Assembly: GCF_900169265.1 (NCBI RefSeq)
Contig: NZ_FXYX01000016.1
Coordinates: 1 to 64,000 of the forward strand
Length of the DNA: 64,000 nucleotides
Origin: Brevibacterium iodinum ATCC 49514
GTDB taxonomy: Bacteria > Actinomycetota > Actinomycetes > Actinomycetales > Brevibacteriaceae
Reading direction: 5' to 3'
Shown piece after piece: positions 17,772 through 26,506 of the stretch. The translations under genes were made by a program, and so were the position numbers. The notes beneath the pieces were generated by a model. It made no database searches and was not told where the DNA came from. It saw nothing but the letters and a program-made list of their open reading frames with translations. Numbering within the stretch: position 1 is the first letter of the stretch; every line of letters starts with the position of its first letter.

Positions 17772-19214
17772 TCAGAGCCGGTACTGGTTGTTCTCCTCGG
17801 CCGACGGTTCCTCGCTCTCACGTGCCCGGTCGTCCGCAGTCTCGTCTTCGGCAGGCTCTTCCTCGGCCGAGCCAGCGGACTCCTCGGCCTCATCGGGCAT
17901 CTTGCCGGAGAGCGCGTCAGCCGACATTCCGGGTTCACCGGTCGGCGGTGCCTCGAGCGAGGAGCCGCTGGCGGATTCGTCGAATTCCTCCGGGTCGAGC
18001 GTCGCCGGGTCTTCGGCAGGTCCTTCGAGTTCGGGGTCGGACGCCGAGGCGGATCCGCTGTCACTGACATCGTCCTTGTTCAGCGACGGAGCCGCAGACA
18101 TGGTCTCGTTCGTCGTATCCGCGGCTTGTGGTGCAGCGGTATCTGCAGCCTGTGGTGCGGCCGTGGGCTGAGCCGGGAATTCCGGTGGCCTCGGCGGCGG
18201 CGGAGGCAGTTCGGATGAATCCCCTGACCGCGCGGCCGGCTTCTCAGCGGGCCGAGCCGGTTCACCGTCGACAGCGGTTGTGCCGCCTGCCTCGGTGTCA
18301 CTGGTGCGGGTGCCGGTCGTTTCGGTGTCTGCGACGCTGGCGTCGGCGGCTTCGGAGCCACCGGACGGTGCGGAGGCGGATGGCTGTGCGGAGGCGACCG
18401 GCGCTGCCGGCTGTGCGGGCTTCACCACCACTGCGGGCTTCGCAGACTCAGTGCGTCGCTCCTCGCCTTTCGAGGTCTCGTCGCCTTCGGCTCCGTCAGA
18501 TTCCAGGGACGAGTCCGTCTCACTGTTCTGCTCAGCCGCGTGCTCGGTCGCGTCGGTCTCAGGCGCCTCGTCCGACCCAACGGTCGTCGCCTCGTTCGGC
18601 GAAGCGGTCGCCGCACCGTCGGCAGCGGCGCTGGTCTCAGCAGATTCCTCGCCCTCGGTCGTCTCCGCGGCCTCAGCCACGTCCGAGCCTTCAGCGGTCG
18701 CACTGCCAGCGGACTCGCTCGCAGTCGGAACCGTCTCTGTGGGTGTCGACTGAGCCGATGCACCCTCGGCGGGTGTCGCTTCCCCCGACGCCGCCTCGGC
18801 GGAATCGTCGGCTGCAGCCATCCCTTCGGCGGAACCCCCCTCGGCGGAAGCCTCCTCGGCTGACCCATCGGACGAGGCCACCTCCGACGATTGGGCGGTC
18901 GATCCCGGCAGGGCACCGTCGATGCCTTCGAGGCTCACTCCCGCCTCGGCGGCGAGTCGGGCACGTCGTTCGGCACGGGCCTTCGCCCGCTCGTCTTCGC
19001 TCTTCTGCGCCTTCGCCTTGGCCTTCGCCGATTCGCCCTTCGGCTGGGTCGGGCGCACGGCCTCCCAGATGAGCAGGACGACGAGCATTGTCAGCCCGAC
19101 GATGACGCCCATGAGGATCGAACCCCACGGTCGTGCCATCGCGAAGAAGTCGAAGATGGCGTTCAGACCGAACATGACGGCGAGGCCGAGGATCAGTGCA
19201 ACCAGGAATCTCAT
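17772..19214 (-). CDS. membrane-anchored protein with a long acidic low-complexity tail
   Basis: This 480-residue protein has two N-terminal membrane helices (about 3-22 and 33-53), a basic Lys/Ala/Arg coil (about 60-90) and then about 390 residues dominated by Ala, Glu, Ser, Asp, Thr and Pro with no folded domain visible. Short internal repeats include tandem TAAPQAAD-type units near 375-395 and a polyproline PPPPPRPP stretch. The topology suggests a disordered tail in the cytoplasm. I do not recognise a family beyond the helices, and the tail is likely to vary quickly. The ATG at 19214 was chosen because the first helix starts immediately after it. Confidence 0.72.
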   Translation of the reverse strand: MRFLVALILGLAVMFGLNAIFDFFAMARPWGSILMGVIVGLTMLVVLLIWEAVRPTQPKGESAKAKAKAQKSEDERAKARAERRARLAAEAGVSLEGIDGALPGSTAQSSEVASSDGSAEEASAEGGSAEGMAAADDSAEAASGEATPAEGASAQSTPTETVPTASESAGSATAEGSDVAEAAETTEGEESAETSAAADGAATASPNEATTVGSDEAPETDATEHAAEQNSETDSSLESDGAEGDETSKGEERRTESAKPAVVVKPAQPAAPVASAQPSASAPSGGSEAADASVADTETTGTRTSDTEAGGTTAVDGEPARPAEKPAARSGDSSELPPPPPRPPEFPAQPTAAPQAADTAAPQAADTTNETMSAAPSLNKDDVSDSGSASASDPELEGPAEDPATLDPEEFDESASGSSLEAPPTGEPGMSADALSGKMPDEAEESAGSAEEEPAEDETADDRARESEEPSAEENNQYRL

Positions 19215-19336
19215 ATCCCCATTGTGCCCTCTCCTGGTCCGAGTGCAGGGAAATGGGTCCACTTTCGTGCCGGTGGCGATCCCCGAGGATGTGCCCCACC
19301 TCGGCACGCAGCTGTGCCGTGCGCCACAATAGGAGC

Positions 19337-21268
19337 ATGGACACGAAACCCGACACCACCACCCCCAGCTACGACGACATCGTCGCGCGCATCGATTCGG
19401 ACCCCGACGGCTTCTGGCTCGAACAGGCCAAGAACCACATCGACTGGGTCACCGAACCGACGAAGGCCGTCGACGATTCGAATGCGCCGATCTATCGCTG
19501 GTTCCCCGACGGCGAGCTCAACGTCTGCTACAACGCGCTCGACCGACATGTCGCGAACGGCCGCGGCGACCAGGCCGCCATCATCTACGATTCACCGGTC
19601 ACAGACACCGTCCGTTCGATCACCTACGCCGCGCTTCTCTACGAGGTCTCCCGCTTCGCTCGGGCTCTGGCGGACAGAGGGGTGACCAAGGGCGATCGCG
19701 TCGTCATCTACATGCCGATGATCCCCGAGGCAGCCGTGGCCATGCTCGCGTGCGCCCGCCTCGGCGCGATCCACTCGGTCGTCTTCGGCGGCTTCGCTCC
19801 GAACGAGCTCGCCGTGCGCATCGACGACACCGCCCCGAAGGCCGTCATCTCCACTTCCTGTGGAGTCGAGAAGAGCCGAGTCCTCGAATACAAGCCGATG
19901 CTCGATGAGGCCATCGAGATCGCTGAGAACAAACCTGACTTCACCGTCATCGTCCAACGCGACGAACATCGCTGCGAACTAGGCGAGAACGACCTCGACT
20001 ACGCCGAACTGCTCGACCAGACGCCCGAGGGCATCGACCCGGTGACCGTGAAAGCCACCGACGAGCTCTACGTCCTCTACACCTCGGGCACCACCGGCAA
20101 ACCGAAGGGAATCGTCCGCGACTCCGGCGGATATGCGGTGGCCGGAGCCTTCTCGATGCCGACTGTCTTCGGCCTCCACCCGGGCGACACGATGTTCACA
20201 GCCTCCGACGTCGGGTGGGTCGTCGGGCACACGTACATCATCTACGCACCCCTGCTGGCCGGCGTCACCTCGGTGCTCTATGAGGGCAAACCCGTGGGCA
20301 CACCCGACGCCGGAGCCTTCTTCCGCGCCATCGAGCAGCACAAGGTCAACGTCCATTTCACCGCCCCGACCGCCATGCGCGTGGTGCGCAAGGAGGACCC
20401 GAACGGCGAGCTGATGAAGAAGTACGATCTGTCGAGTCTGCGTGCGGAATTCCTCGCCGGCGAGCGCCTCGATCCCGACACGTATGAGTGGACGACGAAG
20501 ATCCTCGCCGAGGCGACCGGACGCGACGTCCCCGTCGTCGACAATTGGTGGCAGACGGAGACCGGCTGGCCGATCACCGCGAATCCGCTGGGACTGACCC
20601 GGTTCCCGCTCAAGGCGGGGTCCTCGACGAAGCCGACTCCCGGCTTCCACGTCGAGGTCGTCGACCCCGGCGGTCAGCCCGTTCCGTCCGGGGAGGAAGG
20701 ACTCATCGTCATCCGGCTGCCGCTGCCTCCGGGCACCATGGCCACGGTGTGGGGTGACGACGAGCGGTTCATCTCTTCCTACCTCGCCGCCTTCGACGGC
20801 TATTACCTCACCGGCGATTCCGGCTATCTCGATGAGGATGGGTACGTCTTCGTCATGGGTCGCACCGACGATGTCATCAACGTCGCCGGGCACCGCCTGT
20901 CCACCGGCATCATCGAGGCGGTCGTCGCCTCCCACCCGGCCGTGGCCGAGGCCGCTGTAATCGGCGTCCACGATGACGTGAAGGGACAGATCCCACGTGC
21001 GCTGGTCGTGCTCGGGGATTCCGCCGAGGCGGCCGACCCGGACACCGTCATCGACGAACTCGTGGCGCTCGTCCGCAAAGAGATCGGACCGGTCGCCGCA
21101 TTCAAACGCGTCGACATCGTCGCGGGTCTGCCGAAGACCCGGTCGGGCAAGATCCTGCGGAAGACGATGCGACAGATCGCCGATGGCGTCGACGATCCGG
21201 CAGTGCCGTCGACGATCGAGGATCGCAGCATGCTCGATGATCTCGGGGCGGTGCTATCCCGCGGCTGA
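19337..21268 (+). CDS. prpE: propionyl-CoA synthetase (acyl-CoA synthetase, PrpE type)
   Basis: A 643-residue AMP-forming short-chain acyl-CoA synthetase. It contains the acetyl-CoA-synthetase N-terminal domain, YTSGTTGKPKG, the GIVRDSGGYAVA continuation characteristic of PrpE rather than Acs, WWQTETGWPI, and the C-terminal TRSGKILR block whose Lys is the site of acetylation control in this family. The reaction is propionate (possibly also acetate or butyrate) + ATP + CoA to propionyl-CoA. The ATG at 19337 has TAGGAG five bases upstream; an in-frame ATG at 19196 would run into the divergent gene's start region. No methylcitrate genes lie nearby. Confidence 0.88.
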   Translation: MDTKPDTTTPSYDDIVARIDSDPDGFWLEQAKNHIDWVTEPTKAVDDSNAPIYRWFPDGELNVCYNALDRHVANGRGDQAAIIYDSPVTDTVRSITYAALLYEVSRFARALADRGVTKGDRVVIYMPMIPEAAVAMLACARLGAIHSVVFGGFAPNELAVRIDDTAPKAVISTSCGVEKSRVLEYKPMLDEAIEIAENKPDFTVIVQRDEHRCELGENDLDYAELLDQTPEGIDPVTVKATDELYVLYTSGTTGKPKGIVRDSGGYAVAGAFSMPTVFGLHPGDTMFTASDVGWVVGHTYIIYAPLLAGVTSVLYEGKPVGTPDAGAFFRAIEQHKVNVHFTAPTAMRVVRKEDPNGELMKKYDLSSLRAEFLAGERLDPDTYEWTTKILAEATGRDVPVVDNWWQTETGWPITANPLGLTRFPLKAGSSTKPTPGFHVEVVDPGGQPVPSGEEGLIVIRLPLPPGTMATVWGDDERFISSYLAAFDGYYLTGDSGYLDEDGYVFVMGRTDDVINVAGHRLSTGIIEAVVASHPAVAEAAVIGVHDDVKGQIPRALVVLGDSAEAADPDTVIDELVALVRKEIGPVAAFKRVDIVAGLPKTRSGKILRKTMRQIADGVDDPAVPSTIEDRSMLDDLGAVLSRG

Positions 21269-21366
21269 GCGTTCAGCGGCCCGCGCTGCCGCGTGATCGC
21301 TGCGCCCGCGGCGATGTCGTGGACACACAAGCGCACCATGCCCGGAGTCTCGGCGCACAGACGCAG

Positions 21367-21409
21367 ACGCGATCCGGTGCGAACCGTGGAGGTTCGCACC
21401 GGATCGCGT
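21367..21409. terminator. perfect 19-bp stem, bidirectional terminator
   Basis: The arms at 21367-21385 and 21391-21409 are exact complements around a GTGGA loop, between the convergent prpE and Gly/Arg-rich-protein genes. Confidence 0.8.
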
Positions 21410-21478
21410 TCTCGGGTGGTCGGAGCCGCACTCCGCTCACCGTGCCTGCGGGATCAGCGGGCGGACCGGCGGAGCCGC

Positions 21479-22426
21479 TTACGAGTTGCGTCCCTGTTCG
21501 AAGCCCGCGGCGAATCCGCGCTCGAAGGCCTCTTGGACCTCCTTCTCGCGGCTGCGGTGCTCATCGGCCCAGCCGAAGGGGTCGAATCCTCGTCGGCCTG
21601 GTCCGAAGCCGGGACCGAAGTTCGGGCCGAACCCCCGCCGTCCGCGGCCTCCCCCGCGGCGGCGGTCGCGGACGCCGTTCCCACCACGGGGCCCATGAGC
21701 CTCGTGACGGTCAGGGCCGCCTCGGTGATCGTCATGGTCGTGGGGGTGTTCGCGGTCGTGCGGTTCGCTATGGCGGTCCGAGTCGTCGCCGCAGCGGTCG
21801 GGACCGAAGTTGTCGACGATCTTCGACAGCGAGGCCTTGAGGTTCTCGAACTCTTCGGAGGTGAGCACCTCTTCGATGCGATCACCGACTCCGTCGCGCA
21901 TATCGCGGAAGCGCTGGCGCAGCTCTCCGGGATCGATGTTCTTGGACGGTCCCCATCCACCTCGGCCACGCGGCGGACCGTAGGTCACAGGCTCTTCCGG
22001 GTAGGCGGCACCGTCGGCGACGACCTCATCGGAATCCCAGCGGCGACGTCCTCGCCGCATACGCCCGAAATCGCGAGGGTCGAATCCGGAGTCGACCGCA
22101 GCCGAGCGGAATTCGCGACGCAGCACGTGGCTGAACTCGCGCAGCAGCTGCGGCAGATCGGTGTCGGTGTCATCGCCCTTGCCGTCGCCGGACTCGGCAC
22201 CGTTCGCAGGCTCAGTGCGTGCGGCCGAGTCATTCTCCGCCGCATCGGTCTTGTCCGTGTCGCCCGGCTGTTCGCGATCGGAGCCGAGGCTCGAGGCGCT
22301 GCCGGCGACGGTGTTCTCGTCGGTGTTCGGCGAGTCCGTCCAGTCATCGGCACCTGCTGCGCCAGCTCCTCCGGTCGGGGTGGTGAAGTCATCGTTGTCA
22401 TCGTTGAAGTCATTGTGTGCAGTCAT
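21479..22426 (-). CDS. Gly/Arg/His-rich hypothetical protein, divergent partner of the MarR regulator
   Basis: I do not recognise this 315-residue protein. It opens with about 90 acidic, disordered residues, followed by a helical segment (about 90-110, LPQLLREFSHVLRREF), an Arg/Gly patch, a second helical segment (about 170-205), a His/Asp-rich stretch (about 210-245), a run of FGPxFGPG-type Gly/Phe repeats and a final helix (about 285-312). There are no membrane helices. The His/Asp cluster could bind metal, but that is speculation. It shares Gly/Phe/Arg low-complexity sequence with the divergently encoded MarR regulator, and both promoters flank the same operator palindrome. GAGGAG precedes the ATG at 22426. 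Confidence 0.7.
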   Translation of the reverse strand: MTAHNDFNDDNDDFTTPTGGAGAAGADDWTDSPNTDENTVAGSASSLGSDREQPGDTDKTDAAENDSAARTEPANGAESGDGKGDDTDTDLPQLLREFSHVLRREFRSAAVDSGFDPRDFGRMRRGRRRWDSDEVVADGAAYPEEPVTYGPPRGRGGWGPSKNIDPGELRQRFRDMRDGVGDRIEEVLTSEEFENLKASLSKIVDNFGPDRCGDDSDRHSEPHDREHPHDHDDHRGGPDRHEAHGPRGGNGVRDRRRGGGRGRRGFGPNFGPGFGPGRRGFDPFGWADEHRSREKEVQEAFERGFAAGFEQGRNS

Positions 22427-22466
22427 GTCATCTCCTCAGTTGTCATCTGACATGTATATGTAGAAT

Positions 22467-22489
22467 GACATGCAATTCGATTGCATGTC
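22467..22489. promoter_or_regulatory. palindromic operator between divergent genes (probable MarR site)
   Basis: GACATGCAAT, three bases, then ATTGCATGTC form a perfect 10-base-arm palindrome. Related half-sites flank it (GACATGTA at 22449, GGCATGTA at 22494). It covers the -35 region of the MarR gene, whose -10 TAAAAT is at 22500-22505, and it lies 40 bases upstream of the other gene. Symmetry, position and the neighbouring MarR gene support an autoregulatory operator; binding itself is inferred. Confidence 0.75.
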
Positions 22490-22511
22490 AAGTGGCATGT
22501 AAAATCGAATC

Positions 22512-23099
22512 ATGAGCACGAACGATGACATTCAGGCGATCGCTGAGGCGCTCACCCGCCTGCAGTGGCGGCGCGGGCCCGGCGGTCCGCGCGGATTCGC
22601 CCCCTTCGGCGGGTTCGGTGAGGACGGCGGCCCTGGCCACCGCGGGGGCTTTGGTGAACGCGGTGGATTCGGAGACCGTGGTGGATTCGGCGGCGGTCGG
22701 AACTCAGTCGACTTCCCCCTCGGCGGCAAGCGTCATCCCGGCGGGCCGTTCGCCGCACATGGCCGTGGGCGTGCGCTCATCCGTCTGCTCGTCTCACTCG
22801 TCCAGGCGGGCACGGCGCTCGGAGTCAGCGCACTCGGCGATGCGATCGGCGTCGATCAGCCGCGCGCGTCCAGGCTCGTATCCCAAGGCGTCGAGCTCGG
22901 CCTCCTGCGTCGCGAGGCAGACCCGGATGATGCCCGGCGAACCCTCATCGCGCTGACGGACAAGGGCCGCGCGATCACCAACAGATTCCGCGGCGCCCAG
23001 CGTGACAACGTCGATCAGGCATTGAGCACATTCACCGATGACGAACGGGCACAGCTGGCATCGCTGCTCACGCGCCTCGCCGACGCCTGGCCGAGATGA
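22512..23099 (+). CDS. MarR-family transcriptional regulator with a Gly-rich N-terminal insert
   Basis: A 195-residue winged-helix regulator. Residues about 85-195 form the MarR fold: the recognition region SALGDAIGVDQPRASRLVSQG, the wing with LLRREADPDDARRT, and the LTDKGRAI dimer helix. Ahead of it, residues about 18-75 are an unusual Gly/Phe/Arg tract with repeated RGGFG units; MarR proteins are normally 140-160 residues without it. The ATG lies six bases after a TAAAAT box with no ribosome site, so the transcript is probably leaderless. It is divergent from the Gly/Arg-rich protein gene and shares the 22467-22489 palindrome with it. The ligand is unknown. Confidence 0.85.
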   Translation: MSTNDDIQAIAEALTRLQWRRGPGGPRGFAPFGGFGEDGGPGHRGGFGERGGFGDRGGFGGGRNSVDFPLGGKRHPGGPFAAHGRGRALIRLLVSLVQAGTALGVSALGDAIGVDQPRASRLVSQGVELGLLRREADPDDARRTLIALTDKGRAITNRFRGAQRDNVDQALSTFTDDERAQLASLLTRLADAWPR

Positions 23100-23200
23100 G
23101 TGCCTCTGTCCGTCTGTTCTGACCGGACTGCTGTCCCGGCGGAACGGACACTCGGAAGCGGTAAGCAGTCAGGCCGCGGCTGTCTGTCAGGCGCCGGATC

Positions 23201-23686
23201 TCAGCCTTCGGCGAGATGCTTGAGTCTCTTGAGCGAGGCAAGCAGATTCGCCGCGGTCGTCGACTGCGCCCGCGACAGACGCTTCGGATCGCGCAGCTCG
23301 GTCCAGTCATAGGTGTGACGAACCAGGACCGAGTCGTCCCCGGTCGGTTCGATCTCCCACACCCACTTCTGACCGAACGGCTCTCCTCCCACTTCGGAGG
23401 GCTTCCAGGCGATGAGCCTGCCCTCGGCGAAGTCGACGATGTGGTTCTCCCGGTCCACGCCCTTGGTCAGAGTCGTGACGAACGAGCGCCCGGCCCCCTG
23501 CATTCGCTGGCCCTCGATGGCCGAGCCGAGGTTGTCATTGCCGTCCCATTCCGGCTGTCGCTGCGGGTCGGCGATGAGTTCGAAGACCGCCTCGGCGGGA
23601 GCTGAGATCTCGATCTCGGCGGTGACGACTTTGAGGACCGGGTCGATCGAATCGAAGACGGAAGCACCGGGGGTCTGGTCGGTCAT
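23201..23686 (-). CDS. SRPBCC (START/polyketide-cyclase-like) family protein
   Basis: A 161-residue member of the SRPBCC superfamily, whose helix-grip fold holds a hydrophobic ligand. The typical opening strand (TAEIEISAPAEAVFELIADPQRQPEWDG) and the C-terminal strand and long helix (HTYDWTEL, then SLKRLKHLAEG) are present. Proteins of this type in Actinobacteria are often annotated as polyketide cyclase/dehydrase-like, but many have no known ligand. The ATG at 23686 was chosen because the preceding 112 codons of open frame show no family similarity. The neighbouring MerR-like gene on the same strand is 119 bases upstream. Confidence 0.8.
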   Translation of the reverse strand: MTDQTPGASVFDSIDPVLKVVTAEIEISAPAEAVFELIADPQRQPEWDGNDNLGSAIEGQRMQGAGRSFVTTLTKGVDRENHIVDFAEGRLIAWKPSEVGGEPFGQKWVWEIEPTGDDSVLVRHTYDWTELRDPKRLSRAQSTTAANLLASLKRLKHLAEG

Positions 23687-23805
23687 GGAGTCCTGCCTTC
23701 GTGTGTGATTCAGCCTCGGCGGCGAGCTGAAGTGCGGAGTGGATCGGACACGGTCAGAATACACGGGCCCTCCGCCCCGATCCTTGCGGGTGGGAACCCG
23801 CCGCG

Positions 23806-24696
23806 TCAGTCCTCGAGGGCGCGGTCCTGTCGATCGGCACGCAGGGCTGCCGTGCTGAAGCGGGTGAACATTCGGGAGGAGTCGCTCGACAGCGCCAGCA
23901 GCACCGCCACCTGCATGGCGATGGTCGTCAGCGCATACATGTTCGTCGCCATGTCGCGGTCTCCGGTGAAGCAGTTCGTCATCGACACGATCACGGAGAT
24001 CGTCGAGAGCGTGAGGATCCACAGCCTGGCCCGGTTGCTGCGGATATCAGGGCCGACATCGTCGAGTCCCTTGTCCAGCGCCTGCCGGATCATCGAAATC
24101 GAGCGTGAGTCGAGTTTCTCATCAGGTGTGGTCCTGCGGATCTCGTCGAGGGCCAGCAGTGCATTGCGACGCACTTCGGCAGATGCGTCGTCCATTCCGA
24201 CCACCACATGAGGCACGGCCTCGGCACTGGCCTGGGCGAGTGCCCACCGCATGGCCCCGGCCGCGTTGAGCACGGTCTCCTGCAGGACCGCCTGCGACAG
24301 GGCCTCGATCGGCATTCCTCCGTCGACTCCGCTGCCGAGTGCGGCCTTGTGCCGTTGGATGACATCGCCGGACTCGAGAGAGCGCATGAGATCGATGGTG
24401 TACAAGAGCGACTCGCCGTCGGCTCGACCGAGCCGAGCGACGGACTGGAGGTGGTCGAGCAGACGCTGCTCGGCCGCGATCCGCTCACTTGCCTGGGCGA
24501 TGAGGCCCCGGAGCACTGTGCCTGGGTCGAAGTCCGGCTCGGACAGCACCCGACCGACTTCAGTCAGAGACATCCCGAGTTTGCGCAGACCCTCGATGTG
24601 GAAGATCCGCCCGATATCGGCATCGGAGTACTCGCGATAGCCGCCAGGCGTCCGCTGGCCGGGCGAGACGAGGCCCAATGATTCGTTCGGGTGCAT
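23806..24696 (-). CDS. MerR-like regulator with HEAT repeats and two membrane helices; N-terminus degraded
   Basis: The 296-residue frame begins inside the MerR DNA-binding domain: SLGLVSPGQRTPGGYREYSDADI and LRKLGMSLTEV are the wing and second helix-turn-helix of that family. The middle (about 120-190) has HEAT-like helical repeats, and two membrane helices lie near 225-245 and 255-272. The usual first helix-turn-helix, about 20 residues, is absent downstream of any start codon. In frame before the ATG at 24696 one reads SQASKNFGT, which aligns weakly with the lost segment, but a TGA at 15 codons blocks extension. The gene either has lost its DNA-binding head or uses a rare start. The neighbouring HEAT gene is also broken. 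Confidence 0.6.
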   Translation of the reverse strand: MHPNESLGLVSPGQRTPGGYREYSDADIGRIFHIEGLRKLGMSLTEVGRVLSEPDFDPGTVLRGLIAQASERIAAEQRLLDHLQSVARLGRADGESLLYTIDLMRSLESGDVIQRHKAALGSGVDGGMPIEALSQAVLQETVLNAAGAMRWALAQASAEAVPHVVVGMDDASAEVRRNALLALDEIRRTTPDEKLDSRSISMIRQALDKGLDDVGPDIRSNRARLWILTLSTISVIVSMTNCFTGDRDMATNMYALTTIAMQVAVLLALSSDSSRMFTRFSTAALRADRQDRALED

Positions 24697-24810
24697 TGTT
24701 CCGAAGTTCTTCGATGCCTGGGACCTTTCGGACGTCGCTCAACGGCCGCAGGCGGACTTCGCGCAGGTGCTGGAACAGCGCCCTGAAGGAAGGGATCCGA
24801 GACCTCGGCC

Positions 24811-24845
24811 GTGTGCCGGCGGGCTTGCCCCACCCGTCGGCACAC
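24811..24845 (-). terminator. hairpin between the HEAT pseudogene and the MerR-like gene
   Basis: GTGTGCCG.CGGG (24811-24823) pairs with CCCG.CGGCACAC (24833-24845) with one central mismatch. It lies after the stop of the HEAT gene on the minus strand. Confidence 0.5.
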
Positions 24846-24872
24846 GCACGATCGGACCTTCCCTGTGCCGAT

Positions 24873-25506
24873 CTAGACCGTGGCCTCGGACCCCAGTGCG
24901 ACCACCCGCTTGGCTGCGTCCAAGGCGTGGGCGAAGCCGGCATCCGGGTCATCGAACATGTCCCGGGTCACCATGGCGTGAGCCCGCACTGTGTCGTCCT
25001 CTGCTTGAAGCCTCTCATCGACCACTGACACGAGATCCTCGCCGAGGGCCACAATCGCTCGGCTGAGGCTCTTCTGCATTTCGAGATCCCCTCGCCCCAA
25101 CTGCGCCACCAGAGCGGATGCCAGCTCATCACGATCTTCACCGGGCACAAGGGCAACGGCGGCTCTCCACGCGCTGCGGGCCACCTCGGTGTCGGTATGG
25201 GCGATGAATGCAGTGCCGATCCGGGCCGGGTCCATGGCCGGCCAGGCGCACGTCACCGATCTTCGACAGGGTGTGCATGGATTGACTGATCGCCTGCGGC
25301 AGCGGCGAGTCGAGTTCGGCGATGAGGCGGGCAACGGTGTCGTCGGCGGGCAGCCGAGTGAGCGCCCAGGTGAGCATGTCGCGGACGAAGAAGTCCGGTT
25401 CGATGCGGCACCGGGCGATGAGCTTGGCGAGGTCACGGTGATCGGCCCGGGTGCCGATAGCCATCGCCGCCTGCAGGCGCTGGTGGCTGTTGAGTGGATG
25501 TGTCAT
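24873..25506 (-). pseudogene. HEAT-repeat protein interrupted by a frameshift
   Basis: Two overlapping frames together encode one HEAT-repeat protein. The first part starts at ATG 25506 behind a strong AAGGAGGTGGA site and reads through LIARCRIEPDFFVRDMLTWALTRLPADD, ending its recognisable sequence at SKIGDVR near 25250. The second part continues one frame over with the next repeats (DTEVARSAWRAAVAL, QKSLSRAIVALGED, RAHAMVTRDMFDDPDAGF) to the stop at 24873. HEAT repeats make helical scaffolds. The frame change near 25240-25260, in a run of GCC/CCG, is either an inactivating indel or a sequencing error; both halves retain good coding character, so the event is recent if real. Intact length would be about 210 residues. 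Confidence 0.7.
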
Positions 25507-25604
25507 GGTCTCCACCTCCTTGCCACCCAGTGAAGACCCTGACATCGTGTCAAGGTCAAGCAGATCAGACCCAACTCGTTCCCAACCCTGGAGCGGAACC
25601 TCGT

Positions 25605-26012
25605 ATGGACAAGATCGATTTCAAGAGATCACTGCCGAGTTTCCGCGCGAAGCAGGGGCGATTCGACCTCATCGAGGTGCCGGAATCGCAGTACCTCATG
25701 ATCGATGGCCAAGGGGGCCACGTCGACGGTGTCATGGACACGGTCCGGGCGAAGGGATCGGCGCCCCGCCTCGGCGAGATCCGATTCGACGCGCTGCGGG
25801 AGGGAACGTGCGTCCAGACCCTGCACATCGGTCCCTTCGATGACGAAGGGCCCGCCCTCGAGCGCATGCACACCGATGACGTTCCCGAGGCAGGCATGGC
25901 GACGGCGGGCAAGCTTCACGAGATCTATCTCAGCGATGTTCGCCGGACCGCGCCGGAGAAGCTGCGCACGATCCTCCGCCAGCCGGTGGCCCCTCAGGAT
26001 CGCCAAGGCTGA
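25605..26012 (+). CDS. GyrI-like domain protein with an internal deletion
   Basis: A 135-residue protein whose ends match GyrI-like small-molecule-binding proteins of about 200 residues: the start MDKIDFKRSL, then VPESQYLMIDGQG, and a C-terminal half with VQTLHIGPFDDEGPALERMH, GKLHEIYLSD and PEKLRTILRQP. The central 65-70 residues that normally hold the tyrosine-rich YKLKF and PLEGLWW segments are absent; MIDGQGG runs directly into VRAKGSAPRLGEIRF. The frame is preserved, so the deletion was in-frame or in a multiple of three. The deleted part contributes to the ligand pocket, so the product may be inactive. It is convergent with a small membrane-protein gene. Confidence 0.75.
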   Translation: MDKIDFKRSLPSFRAKQGRFDLIEVPESQYLMIDGQGGHVDGVMDTVRAKGSAPRLGEIRFDALREGTCVQTLHIGPFDDEGPALERMHTDDVPEAGMATAGKLHEIYLSDVRRTAPEKLRTILRQPVAPQDRQG

Positions 26013-26088
26013 ACCGGATCGGTGATCTGGACGGGTTCCGACGATGCTGCTCGCCCGTCCTACCAGGGACTCAGCCGCGGCCCGAGAC

Positions 26089-26355
26089 TCAGCCTCCGCT
26101 CGTCCAACCTCCGGACACCGGAGCAGTGGTGCTCGGACCGGGGCCGCCGTCCGAATCGGAATCGGAGGATGAGGATCCGATCGACGAGGAGTCCGAAGTC
26201 GGCGATGAACCTGTCGACGATGATTCCGCGGAGAGGAAGATGATGGCGACGAGGATGCCGGCAACGGTCAGGATGCCGACAGCGACGAAGGAGAAGACCA
26301 CAATGAGGCAGGTCATCAGAGGTGGGCGGTTGTTGCGCCGAACGATTCTCACCAT
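26089..26355 (-). CDS. small single-helix membrane protein, Ser/Asp-rich tail
   Basis: An 88-residue protein with a basic N-terminus (VRIVRRNNRP), one membrane helix at about 15-42 and a tail composed almost only of Ser, Asp, Gly and Thr that would face outside. No family is recognised. The frame has typical GC-rich codon use, and the helix-plus-tail pattern is common for small actinobacterial envelope proteins. Confidence 0.5.
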   Translation of the reverse strand: MVRIVRRNNRPPLMTCLIVVFSFVAVGILTVAGILVAIIFLSAESSSTGSSPTSDSSSIGSSSSDSDSDGGPGPSTTAPVSGGWTSGG

Positions 26356-26506
26356 GGTTCAAGCCTAAGCTGTGCGGGGTCATCCGAAATCGGTCCGCAC
26401 TCGGCTCCGCTCGCCCCCTCACCGCCGCCCGGCCGTGACCTGCCTGTGATAAAAACCTCGGCGTTGCCCCATGCACTCTTAAGTTTGTTGCATTATCGTT
26501 ATATTC

